NCBI RefSeq assembly: GCF_014649495.1
Contig: NZ_BMTD01000023.1
Coordinates: forward strand, 1 to 64,000
DNA length: 64,000 bases
Source of the DNA: Streptomyces filipinensis
GTDB lineage: Bacteria; Actinomycetota; Actinomycetes; Streptomycetales; Streptomycetaceae
Reading direction: 5' to 3'
Shown: positions 23,558 through 32,245 of the stretch, piece after piece
Layout: every line of letters starts with the position of its first letter
Position numbering within the stretch: the first letter of the stretch is position 1
The notes under the pieces: generated by a model
The model's database searches: none
Seen by the model: only the letters and a program-made list of their open reading frames with translations
What the model was told of the DNA's origin: nothing
Translations under genes and position numbers: made by a program

Positions 23558-25000
23558 GTGCGTTTCCTCAATGACATCCAGCCCGCGTACGACCTGACGT
23601 ACGACGACGTGTTCATGGTGCCGAGCCGCTCCGCGGTGGGCTCGCGCCAGGGCGTGGACCTCGGCTCGCCGGACGGCACGGGCACCACCATCCCGCTCGT
23701 CGTCGCCAACATGACCGCCATCGCCGGCCGCCGCATGGCCGAGACCGTGGCCCGCCGGGGCGGCCTGGTGGTCATCCCGCAGGACATCCCGATCGACGTC
23801 GTCACCGACGTCGTCTCCTGGGTGAAGAGCCGCCACCTGGTGCTCGACACGCCGATCGTGCTGGCCCCGCACCAGACCGTCGCCGACGCCCTGGCCCTGC
23901 TGCCCAAGCGCGCCCACAACGCCGGTGTGGTCGTGGACGAGAACCAGCGGCCCGTCGGTGTCGTCACCGACCAGGACCTGACCGGCGTCGACCGCTTCAC
24001 CCAGCTCGAAGTGGTCATGTCCAAGGACCTGCTGCTGCTCGACGCGGACATCGACCCGCGCGAGGCCTTCAACACCCTCGACCAGCACAACCGCCGCTAC
24101 GCCCCCGCCGTCGACCAGGACGGCAAGCTGGCCGGCATCCTCACGCGCAAGAGCGCCCTGCGCGCCACGCTGTACACGCCGGCCGTCGACGCGCAGGGCA
24201 AGCTGCGCATCGCCGCCGCCGTCGGCATCAACGGCGATGTGGCGGGCAAGGCCAAGCAGCTGCTCGACGCGGGCGTGGACACGCTCGTCATCGACACCGC
24301 GCACGGCCACCAGGAGTCGATGATCAGCGCCATCAAGCTGGTGCGCGCGCTCGACCCGCAGGTGCCGATCGCCGCCGGCAACATCGTCTCCGCCGAGGGC
24401 GTGAAGGACCTGATCGACGCCGGCGCGGACATCATCAAGGTGGGTGTCGGCCCCGGCGCCATGTGCACCACCCGCATGATGACCGGCGTGGGCCGGCCGC
24501 AGTTTTCCGCGGTGCTGGAGTGCGCCGCCGAGGCGAAGAAGTACGGCAAGCACGTGTGGGCCGACGGCGGTGTCCGCCACCCGCGCGACGTGGCCATGGC
24601 CCTCGCGGCCGGCGCGTCCAACGTGATGGTCGGCTCCTGGTTCGCGGGCACCTACGAGTCCCCCGGCGACCTCCAGCACGACGCCAACGGCCGTGCGTAC
24701 AAGGAGTCGTTCGGCATGGCCTCCGCGCGTGCCGTGGCCAACCGCACGTCCGACGAGTCGGCGTACGACCGCGCCCGCAAGGCGCTGTTCGAGGAGGGCA
24801 TCTCCACCTCCCGGATGTTCCTCGACCCGGCCCGGCCGGGCGTCGAGGACCTGATCGACTCGATCATCGCGGGCGTGCGCTCCTCCTGCACCTACGCCGG
24901 TGCAGCCTCCCTGGAGGAGTTCGCCGAGAAGGCCATCATCGGCATCCAGAGCGCCGCCGGCTATGCCGAGGGCAAGCCGCTGCACGCCAGCTGGAGCTGA
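23558..25000 (+). CDS. guaB1: GuaB1-type GMP reductase with CBS domains (IMPDH family)
   Basis: A 480-residue TIM-barrel protein of the IMPDH/GMP reductase family with an inserted CBS pair at about 95-205. The catalytic loop GPGAMCTTRMMTGVG places the nucleophile at Cys303. GIN (223-225) and WADGGVRHPRDVAMALAAGASNVMVGS are typical. Actinobacterial GuaB1 proteins of this architecture have been shown in mycobacteria to be GMP reductases for purine salvage rather than IMP dehydrogenases (family knowledge). The GTG at 23558 (MRFLNDIQPAYD) follows GGGA; an upstream in-frame extension has no family similarity. A strong terminator follows at 25017. Confidence 0.92.
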   Translation: MRFLNDIQPAYDLTYDDVFMVPSRSAVGSRQGVDLGSPDGTGTTIPLVVANMTAIAGRRMAETVARRGGLVVIPQDIPIDVVTDVVSWVKSRHLVLDTPIVLAPHQTVADALALLPKRAHNAGVVVDENQRPVGVVTDQDLTGVDRFTQLEVVMSKDLLLLDADIDPREAFNTLDQHNRRYAPAVDQDGKLAGILTRKSALRATLYTPAVDAQGKLRIAAAVGINGDVAGKAKQLLDAGVDTLVIDTAHGHQESMISAIKLVRALDPQVPIAAGNIVSAEGVKDLIDAGADIIKVGVGPGAMCTTRMMTGVGRPQFSAVLECAAEAKKYGKHVWADGGVRHPRDVAMALAAGASNVMVGSWFAGTYESPGDLQHDANGRAYKESFGMASARAVANRTSDESAYDRARKALFEEGISTSRMFLDPARPGVEDLIDSIIAGVRSSCTYAGAASLEEFAEKAIIGIQSAAGYAEGKPLHASWS

Positions 25001-25016
25001 CCCCTCCGCGTCCCGC

Positions 25017-25057
25017 ACGGCCCCCGTTCTTCCCGCGCCGGGAAGGGCGGGGGCCGT
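25017..25057 (+). terminator. Terminator after guaB1
   Basis: A 10-bp stem ACGGCCCCCG/CGGGGGCCGT (25017-25026 with 25048-25057) encloses an inner CTTCCC/GGGAAG hairpin, 16 bases after the stop codon. Confidence 0.85.
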
Positions 25058-25109
25058 CGGCTTTCCCGGCGGCTCATCCGTGGGGGCGGGGATGCCTGCG
25101 AGGGGTTGT

Positions 25110-25187
25110 GCAACGGTCGACAGCCCGCGCGCAACGATTTGGCGTTCGGGGCGGATGAACGCAATGATCATCCGGGGACGCGCAAGG
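25110..25187. promoter_or_regulatory. Four phased GCAA(C/T/G)G words upstream of the amino acid permease
   Basis: GCAACG at 25110 and 25131, GCAATG at 25161 and GCAAGG at 25182 are spaced 21, 30 and 21 bp, that is two, three and two helical turns. They lie between the guaB1 terminator and the permease start at 25334. Such arrays suit a multimeric Lrp-type regulator, and an Lrp gene lies just downstream of the permease. The rest of 25058-25333 shows no gene. Confidence 0.4.
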
Positions 25188-25333
25188 TTGCTGCATTACG
25201 CCCGTGAAGGCCCGCCTCATAGGGTGCTCGTCTGTACGTGGCGTGGCGGGGACCCCGCTCGGTGGGCTCCTGCCTTCGCAGGGCTGCCATCGGTCCCCAC
25301 CCGCAATGACCGGCAGGAAGAAGGAGCCAGCGC

Positions 25334-26821
25334 GTGCTCGATCAAGGCGCACCCCCGCACGACCGCACAGCGACCGCCCCCGTGTCCCCGGGCCTCGCCG
25401 CGCGCCTCATGCGGCGCAAGCCCGTGGAACACCTGGTCGCGGAGGGCGGCCAGGGCGAGGGGGGCTCGCTGCGGCGCTCCCTCGGGCTGTGGCAGCTGAC
25501 CATGATCAGCATCGGTGCCACACTCGGCACCGGCATCTTCGTCGTCCTCGGCAACGCCGTCCCGAAGGCGGGCCCGGCCGTCACCCTCGCCTTCGTGATC
25601 GCCGGTCTCACCGCGCTGTTCTCGGCCCTGTCCTACGCCGAGCTGGCGGGCACCATCCCGGTCTCCGGCTCCTCGTACTCGTACGCATACGCAACCATGG
25701 GCGAACTGATCGCCTGGGTCTGCGGCTGGTGTCTGCTGCTGGAGTACGGGGTCTCGGTGGCCGCCGTGGCCGTCGGCTGGGGCGAGTACCTGAACGAGCT
25801 GCTGGACGGCACGATAGGCGTGACCATCCCGACGGCCCTGGCGGCGCCGCCCGGCGACGGCGGCATCTTCAACCTGCCGGCGCTGATCGTCGTGATCCTC
25901 GCGATGGTGTTCCTGCTCGGCGGCGCCAAGGAGTCCGCGCGGGCCAACACCATCATGGTGTGCGTGAAGATCGCCGCGCTGATCCTGTTCTGCGCGATCG
26001 GCTTCATGGGCTTCAAGTCCGGCAACTACTCGAACTTCATGCCGCTCGGCATGGCGGGCGTCAGCGGCGCCGCCGGCACGCTGTTCTTCTCCTACATCGG
26101 CTTCGACGCCGCCTCCACCGCCGGTGAGGAGGCGAAGAACGCCCAGCGCGACCTGCCCCGCGCGATCATGCTGTCCCTGGTCATCGTGACCGCCCTGTAC
26201 GTGCTGGTGGCCGCCGTCGCCGTGGGAGCCAAGCCGTGGCGGAGCTTCAACGGCTCCGAGGCCGCGCTCACCGAGATCATGAAGGACGTCACCGGGCAGA
26301 GCTTCTGGGGCACCCTGCTGGCCGCCTGCGCCGTCGTCGCCATCGCGAGCGTCGTCCTGACCGTGGTCTACGGCCAGACCCGCATCCTGTTCGCCATGTC
26401 CCGCGACGGCCTGGTGCCCAAGATCTTCTCCAAGGTCCACCCGAAGACCGGTGCGCCCCGCGCCAACACGGTGATCGTCTCCGTGTTCTGCGGTGTCCTC
26501 GCCGCCGCGATCCCGCTCGGTCAGCTGGCGGACGCCACCAGCATCGGCACGCTGTTCGCCTTCGCGCTGGTCAACGTCGCGGTCGTGGTGCTGCGCCGGA
26601 CGCGCCCGCAGATGCACCGCACCTTCCGCGTCCCGCTGTCGCCGGTGCTGCCCGTGCTGGGCTTCGCCTTCTGCATCTGGATGATGGGCAGCCTGTCGGC
26701 CGTCACGTGGATCGTGTTCGGTGTCTGGATGGCTGTCGGGCTCGTGTTCTACTTCGTATACGGCTATCGCCGTTCCCGTCTCGCGGCCGGTGAGGATCTC
26801 GCGGTGGCGGCAGAGAAGTGA
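25334..26821 (+). CDS. APC-family amino acid permease, cationic amino acid transporter type
   Basis: A 495-residue membrane transporter with about 12 predicted helices. GLWQLTMISIGATLGTGIFVVLG is the conserved first helix of the APC superfamily with the GxG substrate-binding kink. The central FFSYIGFDAASTAGEEAKNAQRDLP matches the CAT subfamily, which moves cationic amino acids. The GTG at 25334 follows GGAGCCAGC. The Lrp-type gene lies 27 bases downstream in the same direction and probably shares the transcript. Together with the phased sites upstream this suggests amino-acid-responsive control. Substrate choice (lysine/arginine) is inferred. Confidence 0.9.
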   Translation: MLDQGAPPHDRTATAPVSPGLAARLMRRKPVEHLVAEGGQGEGGSLRRSLGLWQLTMISIGATLGTGIFVVLGNAVPKAGPAVTLAFVIAGLTALFSALSYAELAGTIPVSGSSYSYAYATMGELIAWVCGWCLLLEYGVSVAAVAVGWGEYLNELLDGTIGVTIPTALAAPPGDGGIFNLPALIVVILAMVFLLGGAKESARANTIMVCVKIAALILFCAIGFMGFKSGNYSNFMPLGMAGVSGAAGTLFFSYIGFDAASTAGEEAKNAQRDLPRAIMLSLVIVTALYVLVAAVAVGAKPWRSFNGSEAALTEIMKDVTGQSFWGTLLAACAVVAIASVVLTVVYGQTRILFAMSRDGLVPKIFSKVHPKTGAPRANTVIVSVFCGVLAAAIPLGQLADATSIGTLFAFALVNVAVVVLRRTRPQMHRTFRVPLSPVLPVLGFAFCIWMMGSLSAVTWIVFGVWMAVGLVFYFVYGYRRSRLAAGEDLAVAAEK

Positions 26822-26848
26822 CCGGACCGAAGAAGTGAACCACCCCCT

Positions 26849-27301
26849 GTGCTGAACGATCTCGACGAACGCATCGTGCACGCCCTCGCCGAGGACGCCC
26901 GCCGTTCCTACGCGGACATCGGGCAGATGGTCGGCCTGTCCGCGCCCGCCGTGAAGCGGCGCGTGGACCGGCTGCGCGCCACCGGAGCGATCACCGGATT
27001 CACCGTGCGGGTGGATCCGGCGGCGCTCGGCTGGGAGACCGAGGGGTACATCGAGATCTACTGCCGGCGCAACACCTCGCCGGACACCATTCAGCGGGGG
27101 CTGGAGCGGTACCAGGAGGTCGTGGCCGCGTCGACCGTCACCGGTGACGCGGACGCGATCGCCCAGGTCTTCGCGTCCGACATGCGTCACTTCGAGCGGG
27201 TGCTCGAGCGGATCGCCGGGGAACCTTTCGTCGAGCGGACCAAGTCGGTGCTGGTGCTGTCGCCGCTGCTGCGCCGCTTCTCCTCCGGGGCACCGGGGTA
27301 G
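26849..27301 (+). CDS. Lrp/AsnC-family transcriptional regulator
   Basis: A 150-residue regulator. An N-terminal helix-turn-helix (about 17-38) contains RSYADIGQMVGLSAPAVKRRVDRL, followed by a RAM (amino-acid-binding) domain in about 65-145 with VAASTVTGDADAIAQVFASD. Lrp proteins form dimers to hexadecamers that wrap DNA at phased sites and respond to amino acids (family knowledge). It follows the permease by 27 bases, so it probably regulates permease expression and itself. The weak start signal (GTG at 26849, no strong RBS) suggests coupling to the permease message. Confidence 0.92.
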   Translation: MLNDLDERIVHALAEDARRSYADIGQMVGLSAPAVKRRVDRLRATGAITGFTVRVDPAALGWETEGYIEIYCRRNTSPDTIQRGLERYQEVVAASTVTGDADAIAQVFASDMRHFERVLERIAGEPFVERTKSVLVLSPLLRRFSSGAPG

Positions 27302-27319
27302 GGCCCCACACGACCCGCG

Positions 27320-27342
27320 CTCGGCGGCGGTGAGCCGCCCGA
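27320..27342. terminator. Hairpin between convergent Lrp and GntR genes
   Basis: GCGGC/GCCGC with an outer CTCG/CGAG and a one-base bulge forms a compact hairpin with a GGTGA-type loop in the 44-base gap. It could stop transcription from both sides. Confidence 0.5.
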
Positions 27343-27345
27343 GTC

Positions 27346-28086
27346 CTATTCCGCCGTCTTCCGCGCCAGCGCGTTGTTCCCGATCGAGTTGTACACACTG
27401 AAACTCACCGCGTCCGAGCGGTACCGGTCGTCCGACCACTCCACCGGGCGCCCCTCGCGGGTCGTCGTCACGCGCCGCACCCGCAGCAGCGGGCTGGTAC
27501 GGCGCACACCCAGCAGCTCGGCGTCCTGCGCACCGGCCGCGACCGCGTCGATCACATGCTCCCCGTACGCGAAGACCAGGCCCGTGTCGTCGTACAGCCG
27601 CTGGGTGACCGAGGGACACTCCGGCTCGATCGCCTCGACCGCCGGGGAGATCCAGTCCGCGTACACGGTCCGTTCCAGCAGCACCGGTTCGCCGTCCAGG
27701 CCGCGTACCCGCAGCACGTGCAACACGGGCGCGCCGGCGGGCAGTTGGAGGCGTACGGCGTCCTCGTGGGTGGCCGGGCGGTACTCCTGCGTCACCACGT
27801 GGCCCGTGGCCTCGCGGCCCATCGCGCGGGCCCACTGGGCGAAGCTGCGCAGTTCCTCGAAGCTCTGGCTGCGGCGGCTGGCCAGCACGACGCGCCGGGC
27901 ACCCTGACGGGAGCCGATCAGGCCCTCGGCGGTCAGGGTCGCGACGGCCTGGCGGACCGTGCCGCGCGAGACGCCGTAGTGCGCGGCGAGTTCCGACTCC
28001 GAGGGCAGGCGGCTGCCGACCGTGTACTGCTCGCGGTCGATCGCGCGCCGCAGTTCGTCGGCGATCTCCTCGTGTCGCGCCGTCAT
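27346..28086 (-). CDS. GntR-family regulator with UTRA domain (HutC type)
   Basis: A 246-residue repressor-type regulator. The winged helix-turn-helix (about 1-70) contains LPSESELAAHYGVSRGTVRQAVATLTAEGL. The UTRA ligand domain (about 80-240) ends with EWSDDRYRSDAVSFSVYNS. The ATG at 28086 follows a GGGGA RBS; an open upstream frame is not used. It is divergent from the ABC-transporter operon, and a perfect inverted repeat of the HutC-operator form lies in the gap at 28240-28257. A possible own promoter on the minus strand is TTGCAA/G-like at 28155-28150 and TAGGCT at 28130-28125, with a long 19-base spacer. The natural ligand is unknown. Confidence 0.9.
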   Translation of the reverse strand: MTARHEEIADELRRAIDREQYTVGSRLPSESELAAHYGVSRGTVRQAVATLTAEGLIGSRQGARRVVLASRRSQSFEELRSFAQWARAMGREATGHVVTQEYRPATHEDAVRLQLPAGAPVLHVLRVRGLDGEPVLLERTVYADWISPAVEAIEPECPSVTQRLYDDTGLVFAYGEHVIDAVAAGAQDAELLGVRRTSPLLRVRRVTTTREGRPVEWSDDRYRSDAVSFSVYNSIGNNALARKTAE

Positions 28087-28239
28087 GCTTCCCCTCTGCT
28101 CAGGTCGCTGTGCACAGCGTGACCAGCCTAATCGAGACCGGAGCGTGATCTGCAACGGTCTGGATTGTGCAGCCAACCAGGGCTCAAAGTTTCGCTCCCG
28201 TTTACAGACAGGACACCGTGAGCGGGCGTACTGTGACGC

Positions 28240-28257
28240 AACTTGTTCAGACAAGTT
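28240..28257. promoter_or_regulatory. Predicted GntR/HutC-type operator
   Basis: A perfect palindrome AACTTGT-TCAG-ACAAGTT lies 43 bases before the substrate-binding protein start. It fits the HutC-subfamily operator pattern with GT and AC half-sites around a short centre. It most likely lets the divergent GntR protein repress the ABC operon. Confidence 0.65.
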
Positions 28258-28299
28258 CTCCGCACTGCCTCAACCCTCGTGTGCACCCCTGGAGAGACC

Positions 28300-29457
28300 G
28301 TGACCGTGTCCCTGCCGAGAAACGCCGTCCTCGGCGGCTGTATCGCCGTCGTCGCCGCGTTCGCGCTCAGCGCCTGCGGCGCCGCCCCCGACAACGCGTC
28401 CACCACCAAGGACGGCAAGAGCGCCGCCACCGCCACCTCCGCGGCCGACTTCGGCGGCATGGACGCCCTGGTCAAGGCGGCCAAGAAGGAGGGGACGCTG
28501 CACATCATCGCGGTGCCCCGCGACTGGGCCAACTACGGCGCCCTCATCGACGGATTCCAGAAGAAGTACGGAGTCAAGATCGACGACGAGAGCCCGGACG
28601 GCACCAGCCAGGACGAGATCAACGCCGTCACCTCCCGCAAGGGCCAGGACCGCGCCCCCGACGTCCTCGACCTGGGCAGCTCCTTCGCGCTGAGTGCCGC
28701 CCAGCAGGGCCTGCTCGCTCCCTACAAGGTCGCCTCCTTCGCCGACATCTCCTCGGCCCAGAAGGACCCGCAGGCCCGCTGGTACAACGACTACGGCGGC
28801 TACATCTCCATCGGCTGCGACGCCAAGCGCGTCAAGCAGTGCCCGACCAGCTTCAAGGACCTGCTCAAGCCCCGGTACAAGGGCCAGGTCGCCCTCAACG
28901 GCAACCCCACCAAGTCCGGTTCGGCCTTCGGCGGCGTCTACGCGGCGGCCCTCGCGAGCGGCGGCTCCTTCGACGACATCCAGCCCGGCCTGGACTTCTT
29001 CGGCAAGCTGAAGAAGAACGGCAACTACACGCCCGTCGAGTCCACCCCGGCCACCGTCGAGAAGGGCGAGACGCCCATCTCCATCGACTGGGACTACCTG
29101 AACGCCGGCTACGCCGACGAGTTCAAGTCCAAGGGCCTCGACTGGAAGGTCGCCATCCCGAGCGACGGCCAGTACGCCCAGTACTACTCCCAGGCCATCA
29201 ACAAGGACGCCCCGCACCCGGCCGCCGCCCGGCTGTGGCAGGAGTACCTCTACAGCGCCGAGGGCCAGAACCTGTGGCTCAAGGGCTACGCCCGCCCGGC
29301 CCTGATGACCGCCATGGACAAGGCCGGCACCCTCGACAAGACCGCCGCCGCCAAGCTCCCGAAGGTCACCGGCACGCCGTCCTTCCCGACCGAGGACCAG
29401 CAGAGCAAGGCCAAGACGGTCATCGCCCAGGGCTGGGGGAAGGCCGTCTCCGGATGA
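28300..29457 (+). CDS. ABC importer substrate-binding lipoprotein (AfuA/PhnS-like)
   Basis: A 385-residue extracytoplasmic binding protein. It begins with a signal peptide and lipobox (AFALSACGAA, cysteine near residue 27), so it is lipid-anchored outside the membrane. The rest is a type 2 periplasmic-binding fold like those for Fe3+, polyamines and 2-aminoethylphosphonate, with DVLDLGSSFALSAAQQGLL and a C-terminal WQEYLYSAEGQNLW segment. The GTG at 28300 is set by GGAGAG. Its stop overlaps the first permease ATG (ATGA). The ligand is not evident; a downstream phosphatase/phosphodiesterase fusion suggests a phosphorylated compound. Confidence 0.9.
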   Translation: MTVSLPRNAVLGGCIAVVAAFALSACGAAPDNASTTKDGKSAATATSAADFGGMDALVKAAKKEGTLHIIAVPRDWANYGALIDGFQKKYGVKIDDESPDGTSQDEINAVTSRKGQDRAPDVLDLGSSFALSAAQQGLLAPYKVASFADISSAQKDPQARWYNDYGGYISIGCDAKRVKQCPTSFKDLLKPRYKGQVALNGNPTKSGSAFGGVYAAALASGGSFDDIQPGLDFFGKLKKNGNYTPVESTPATVEKGETPISIDWDYLNAGYADEFKSKGLDWKVAIPSDGQYAQYYSQAINKDAPHPAAARLWQEYLYSAEGQNLWLKGYARPALMTAMDKAGTLDKTAAAKLPKVTGTPSFPTEDQQSKAKTVIAQGWGKAVSG

Positions 29458-30353
29458 CCACCGCTCTTTCGCGCGTGGACGTGGCGCCCGTCGCTTCGGC
29501 GAAGCGACGGCGCCGCGCCCCCGGCTGGCTCGCCGTGCTGCCGCTGCTGGTGTTCACGGCCGTCGCCTTCGGGCTGCCGGCCGTCGCCATCCTCGACGGC
29601 GCCTTCACGGCCAAGGACGCCACCACGGGCGCCACCTCCTACACCGGCGCCAACATGACGGCCTCGCTGCAGGGCCCGTACCTCACCGCCCTGCTCGGCA
29701 GCGTCAAGCTGTCCGCGATCTCCGCCGCACTCGGCGCCCTGATCGGGCTGCCGCTCGCGCAGGCCGTGGTCAGCTCCCGCTCGCGCTGGCTGCGCGAGGC
29801 CGTGCTGACCGCCTCCGGCGTGCTCGCCAACTTCGGTGGCGTCCCGCTGGCCTTCGCCTTCGTCGCCACCCTCGGCAACGCGGGTGTGCTGACCGTGCAC
29901 CTCGGCCTGAAGGACAGCGGCTGGGACCTCTACAGCTTCTGGGGCCTGGTCCTCGTCTACCTCTACTTCCTCATCCCGCTCATGGTCCTCACCATCACCC
30001 CGGCGCTCGACGGACTGCGCTCCCAGTGGCGGGAGGCCGCGCTGAACAACGGCGCCACCGGCGTCCAGTACTGGCGGCACGTGGCCCTGCCCGTGCTCGC
30101 TCCCTCGCTGCTCGGCGGTCTCGTCCTGCTCTTCGGCAGCGCCTTCGCCGCCTACGCCACCGCCGCCGCCATGGTCGGCAGCGCGGTCCCGCTGGTCACC
30201 CTGCAGATCGCCGACGCCCTGTCCGGCAACGTCCTGGTCGGCCAGGAGAACGTCGCACTCGCCCTCAGCCTCGACATGGTCCTGGTGGCGGGTCTGGTGA
30301 TGGCCGTGTACCTGCCCCTACAGCGACGGAGTGCCCGATGGCTCGACGCCTGA
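29454..30353 (+). CDS. ABC importer permease subunit 1
   Basis: A 299-residue inner-membrane permease of the BPD-transport type with about six predicted helices, starting after an Arg-rich cytoplasmic segment (AKRRRRAPG). The cytoplasmic coupling loop REAALNNGATGVQYWRHVALPVLAPSL is the EAA-type motif that contacts the ATPase. The ATG overlaps the binding-protein stop by four bases, and its own 3' end overlaps the next permease by 16 bases, so the importer subunits are translationally coupled. It pairs with the following gene to form the channel. Confidence 0.92.
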   Translation: MTTALSRVDVAPVASAKRRRRAPGWLAVLPLLVFTAVAFGLPAVAILDGAFTAKDATTGATSYTGANMTASLQGPYLTALLGSVKLSAISAALGALIGLPLAQAVVSSRSRWLREAVLTASGVLANFGGVPLAFAFVATLGNAGVLTVHLGLKDSGWDLYSFWGLVLVYLYFLIPLMVLTITPALDGLRSQWREAALNNGATGVQYWRHVALPVLAPSLLGGLVLLFGSAFAAYATAAAMVGSAVPLVTLQIADALSGNVLVGQENVALALSLDMVLVAGLVMAVYLPLQRRSARWLDA

Positions 30354-31156
30354 CCCTGTGGCGGTGGATCGTCCTCGGCCTCGCCGCCCTGTACTTCCTG
30401 GTACCGCTCGGCGCGTCCGTGATCTTCACCGTGGACGTGCCCGGCCAAGGTGTCACCTTCGACGCCTACACCAAGATCCTCTCCACCGACGGCTTCCTGA
30501 CCAGCCTGCTGCTCTCGCTGGAGCTCGCCGTGGCCACCATCGCCGTCGTGCTGCTGCTGATGGTGCCCGCCATGGTCGCCCTGCGGCTCGGCGCGCCCCG
30601 GCTGCGGCCGGTGGTGGAGGTGGTGTGCTCGCTGCCGCTGGTGGTGCCGCCCATCGCGTTCGTCGCCGGGATCGCCACCGTCCTGAAGTGGGGCCCGGAG
30701 TACCTGTCGCGGACACCGCTGTTCGAGACCTTCGTGGTGATCCAGGACGACAGCTTCCCGGTCGTGCTGGTCCTCGCGTACGTCGTGATGGCCCTGCCGT
30801 TCGTCTACCGCGCCCTGGACGCCGGACTGCGCGCCATCGACGTACGGACCCTCGTCGAGGCCGCCCGCAGCTGCGGCGCCTCCTGGCCCCAGGCCCTCGT
30901 GCGGGCCGTCCTGCCCAATCTGCGCGGGGCCCTGCTGAACGCGGCCTTCCTCACCCTCGCCCTGGTGCTCGGCGAGTTCACCGTCGCCAGCCTGCTCGGC
31001 TTCCGGCCCTTCGCCGTGTGGATCTACGACGTCGGCGGCTCGCAGGCCCAGATGTCCGTCGCCGTGTCCGTGCTCAGCCTGCTCGTCACCTGGGCCCTGC
31101 TCCTCGCGCTCGCCGGTGCCGGCGGCCGCAACCGAACCGCTTCCTCCCGGGGATGA
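30338..31156 (+). CDS. ABC importer permease subunit 2
   Basis: A 272-residue BPD-transport permease, partner of the preceding subunit, with about six predicted helices. The EAA-type loop reads VEAARSCGASWPQALVRAVLPNLRGALL. The ATG at 30338 (MARRLTLWRWIVLG) is placed by the first hydrophobic helix and lies inside the end of the upstream gene in another frame. Its stop overlaps the ATPase ATG (ATGA). The two-permease arrangement matches polyamine/phosphonate-type importers rather than single fused iron permeases. Confidence 0.92.
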   Translation: MARRLTLWRWIVLGLAALYFLVPLGASVIFTVDVPGQGVTFDAYTKILSTDGFLTSLLLSLELAVATIAVVLLLMVPAMVALRLGAPRLRPVVEVVCSLPLVVPPIAFVAGIATVLKWGPEYLSRTPLFETFVVIQDDSFPVVLVLAYVVMALPFVYRALDAGLRAIDVRTLVEAARSCGASWPQALVRAVLPNLRGALLNAAFLTLALVLGEFTVASLLGFRPFAVWIYDVGGSQAQMSVAVSVLSLLVTWALLLALAGAGGRNRTASSRG

Positions 31157-32232
31157 CACACATGACCGCCACCCTGCCCGAGACCCTCGAAAAGGCCGCC
31201 ACCGTCGAATTCCGGGGGCTGCGCCGTGAGTTCGGGACCACCGTCGCCCTCGACGGGCTCGACCTGACCGTACGCCCCGGAGAGTTCCTGGCCCTCCTCG
31301 GGCCGTCCGGCTGCGGCAAGACCACCGCGCTGCGGATGCTCGCCGGGTTCGAACACCCCGACTCCGGAGCCGTACTGGTGGACGGCGAGGACGTCACGCA
31401 CGTCCCGGCCCACCGCCGTGACGCCGGCATGGTGTTCCAGTCGTACAGCCTCTTCCCGCATCTGAACGCCGTCGACAACGTGGCCTTCGGACTGCGCATG
31501 CGCAAGGTCCGCACGGCCCAACGACGGGCCCGCGCCGCCGAGTTGCTGGAACTGGTCGGCCTCGGCGACAAGGGCGAGCGCTACCCGCACCAGCTCTCCG
31601 GCGGCCAGCAGCAGCGCATCGCGCTGGCCCGCGCCCTCGCCCTGCGCCCGCGCGTGCTGCTGCTCGACGAGCCGCTGTCCGCCCTCGACGCCAAGGTGCG
31701 CCTGACCCTGCGCGAGGAGATCCGGCGGCTCCAGCAGGAACTCGGCATCACGACGCTCTTCGTCACGCACGACCAGGAGGAGGCCCTGTCGGTCGCCGAC
31801 CGGGTCGCCGTCATGCGCGCCGGCCGGCTCGAACAGTGCGCGGAACCCGCCGAGTTGTACGGCCGCCCCGCCACCGCCTTCGTCGCCGAGTTCGTCGGCA
31901 CCATGAGCCGGATCCCGGGCGAGCTGACGGACGGCACGGTCCAGGTGCTCGGGCAGCGGCTGCCGGCCGACGGCGAGGTGCCCGACGGCGCGGTGGACGT
32001 GCTGGTGCGGCCCGAGGCCGTCCGGGTCCACCCGGACGAGCAGGGCAGCGCCCGCCTCGTCGCCACCGCCTTCCTCGGCGCGGTCGTCCGCGCCACCGTC
32101 CGGCTCGCCGACGGCACCGAGGTCAAGGCCGACCTGCCCGCGCACGAGGCCACCGGGCTCGGCGCCGGAACCGCCGTCGGCGTGTCGCTGCCGGAGCGGC
32201 CGGTGCTCGTGTCCGAACGTATCCAGAAGTGA
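31153..32232 (+). CDS. ABC importer ATP-binding subunit (PotA/FbpC type)
   Basis: A 359-residue ATPase that powers the importer. Walker A GPSGCGKTT, Q-loop YSLFPH, signature LSGGQQQRIALARAL, Walker B VLLLDEPLSALD and the H-loop FVTHDQEEAL are all intact within 1-240. A C-terminal TOBE-type domain (about 280-355) follows, as in the polyamine and iron importer ATPases. The ATG at 31153 overlaps the permease stop; another ATG nine bases later is also possible. The downstream HAD/EEP gene begins 13 bases after the stop and is probably in the same operon. Confidence 0.94.
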   Translation: MTHMTATLPETLEKAATVEFRGLRREFGTTVALDGLDLTVRPGEFLALLGPSGCGKTTALRMLAGFEHPDSGAVLVDGEDVTHVPAHRRDAGMVFQSYSLFPHLNAVDNVAFGLRMRKVRTAQRRARAAELLELVGLGDKGERYPHQLSGGQQQRIALARALALRPRVLLLDEPLSALDAKVRLTLREEIRRLQQELGITTLFVTHDQEEALSVADRVAVMRAGRLEQCAEPAELYGRPATAFVAEFVGTMSRIPGELTDGTVQVLGQRLPADGEVPDGAVDVLVRPEAVRVHPDEQGSARLVATAFLGAVVRATVRLADGTEVKADLPAHEATGLGAGTAVGVSLPERPVLVSERIQK

Positions 32233-32245
32233 GGAATGACCGAAC

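Noticed and set aside
25217..27835. Very long minus-strand reading frame opposite the permease and Lrp genes
   Set aside because: It is a high-G+C shadow of the plus-strand genes, its translation is rich in Arg/Gly/His with no domain, and the plus-strand proteins are clear family members.
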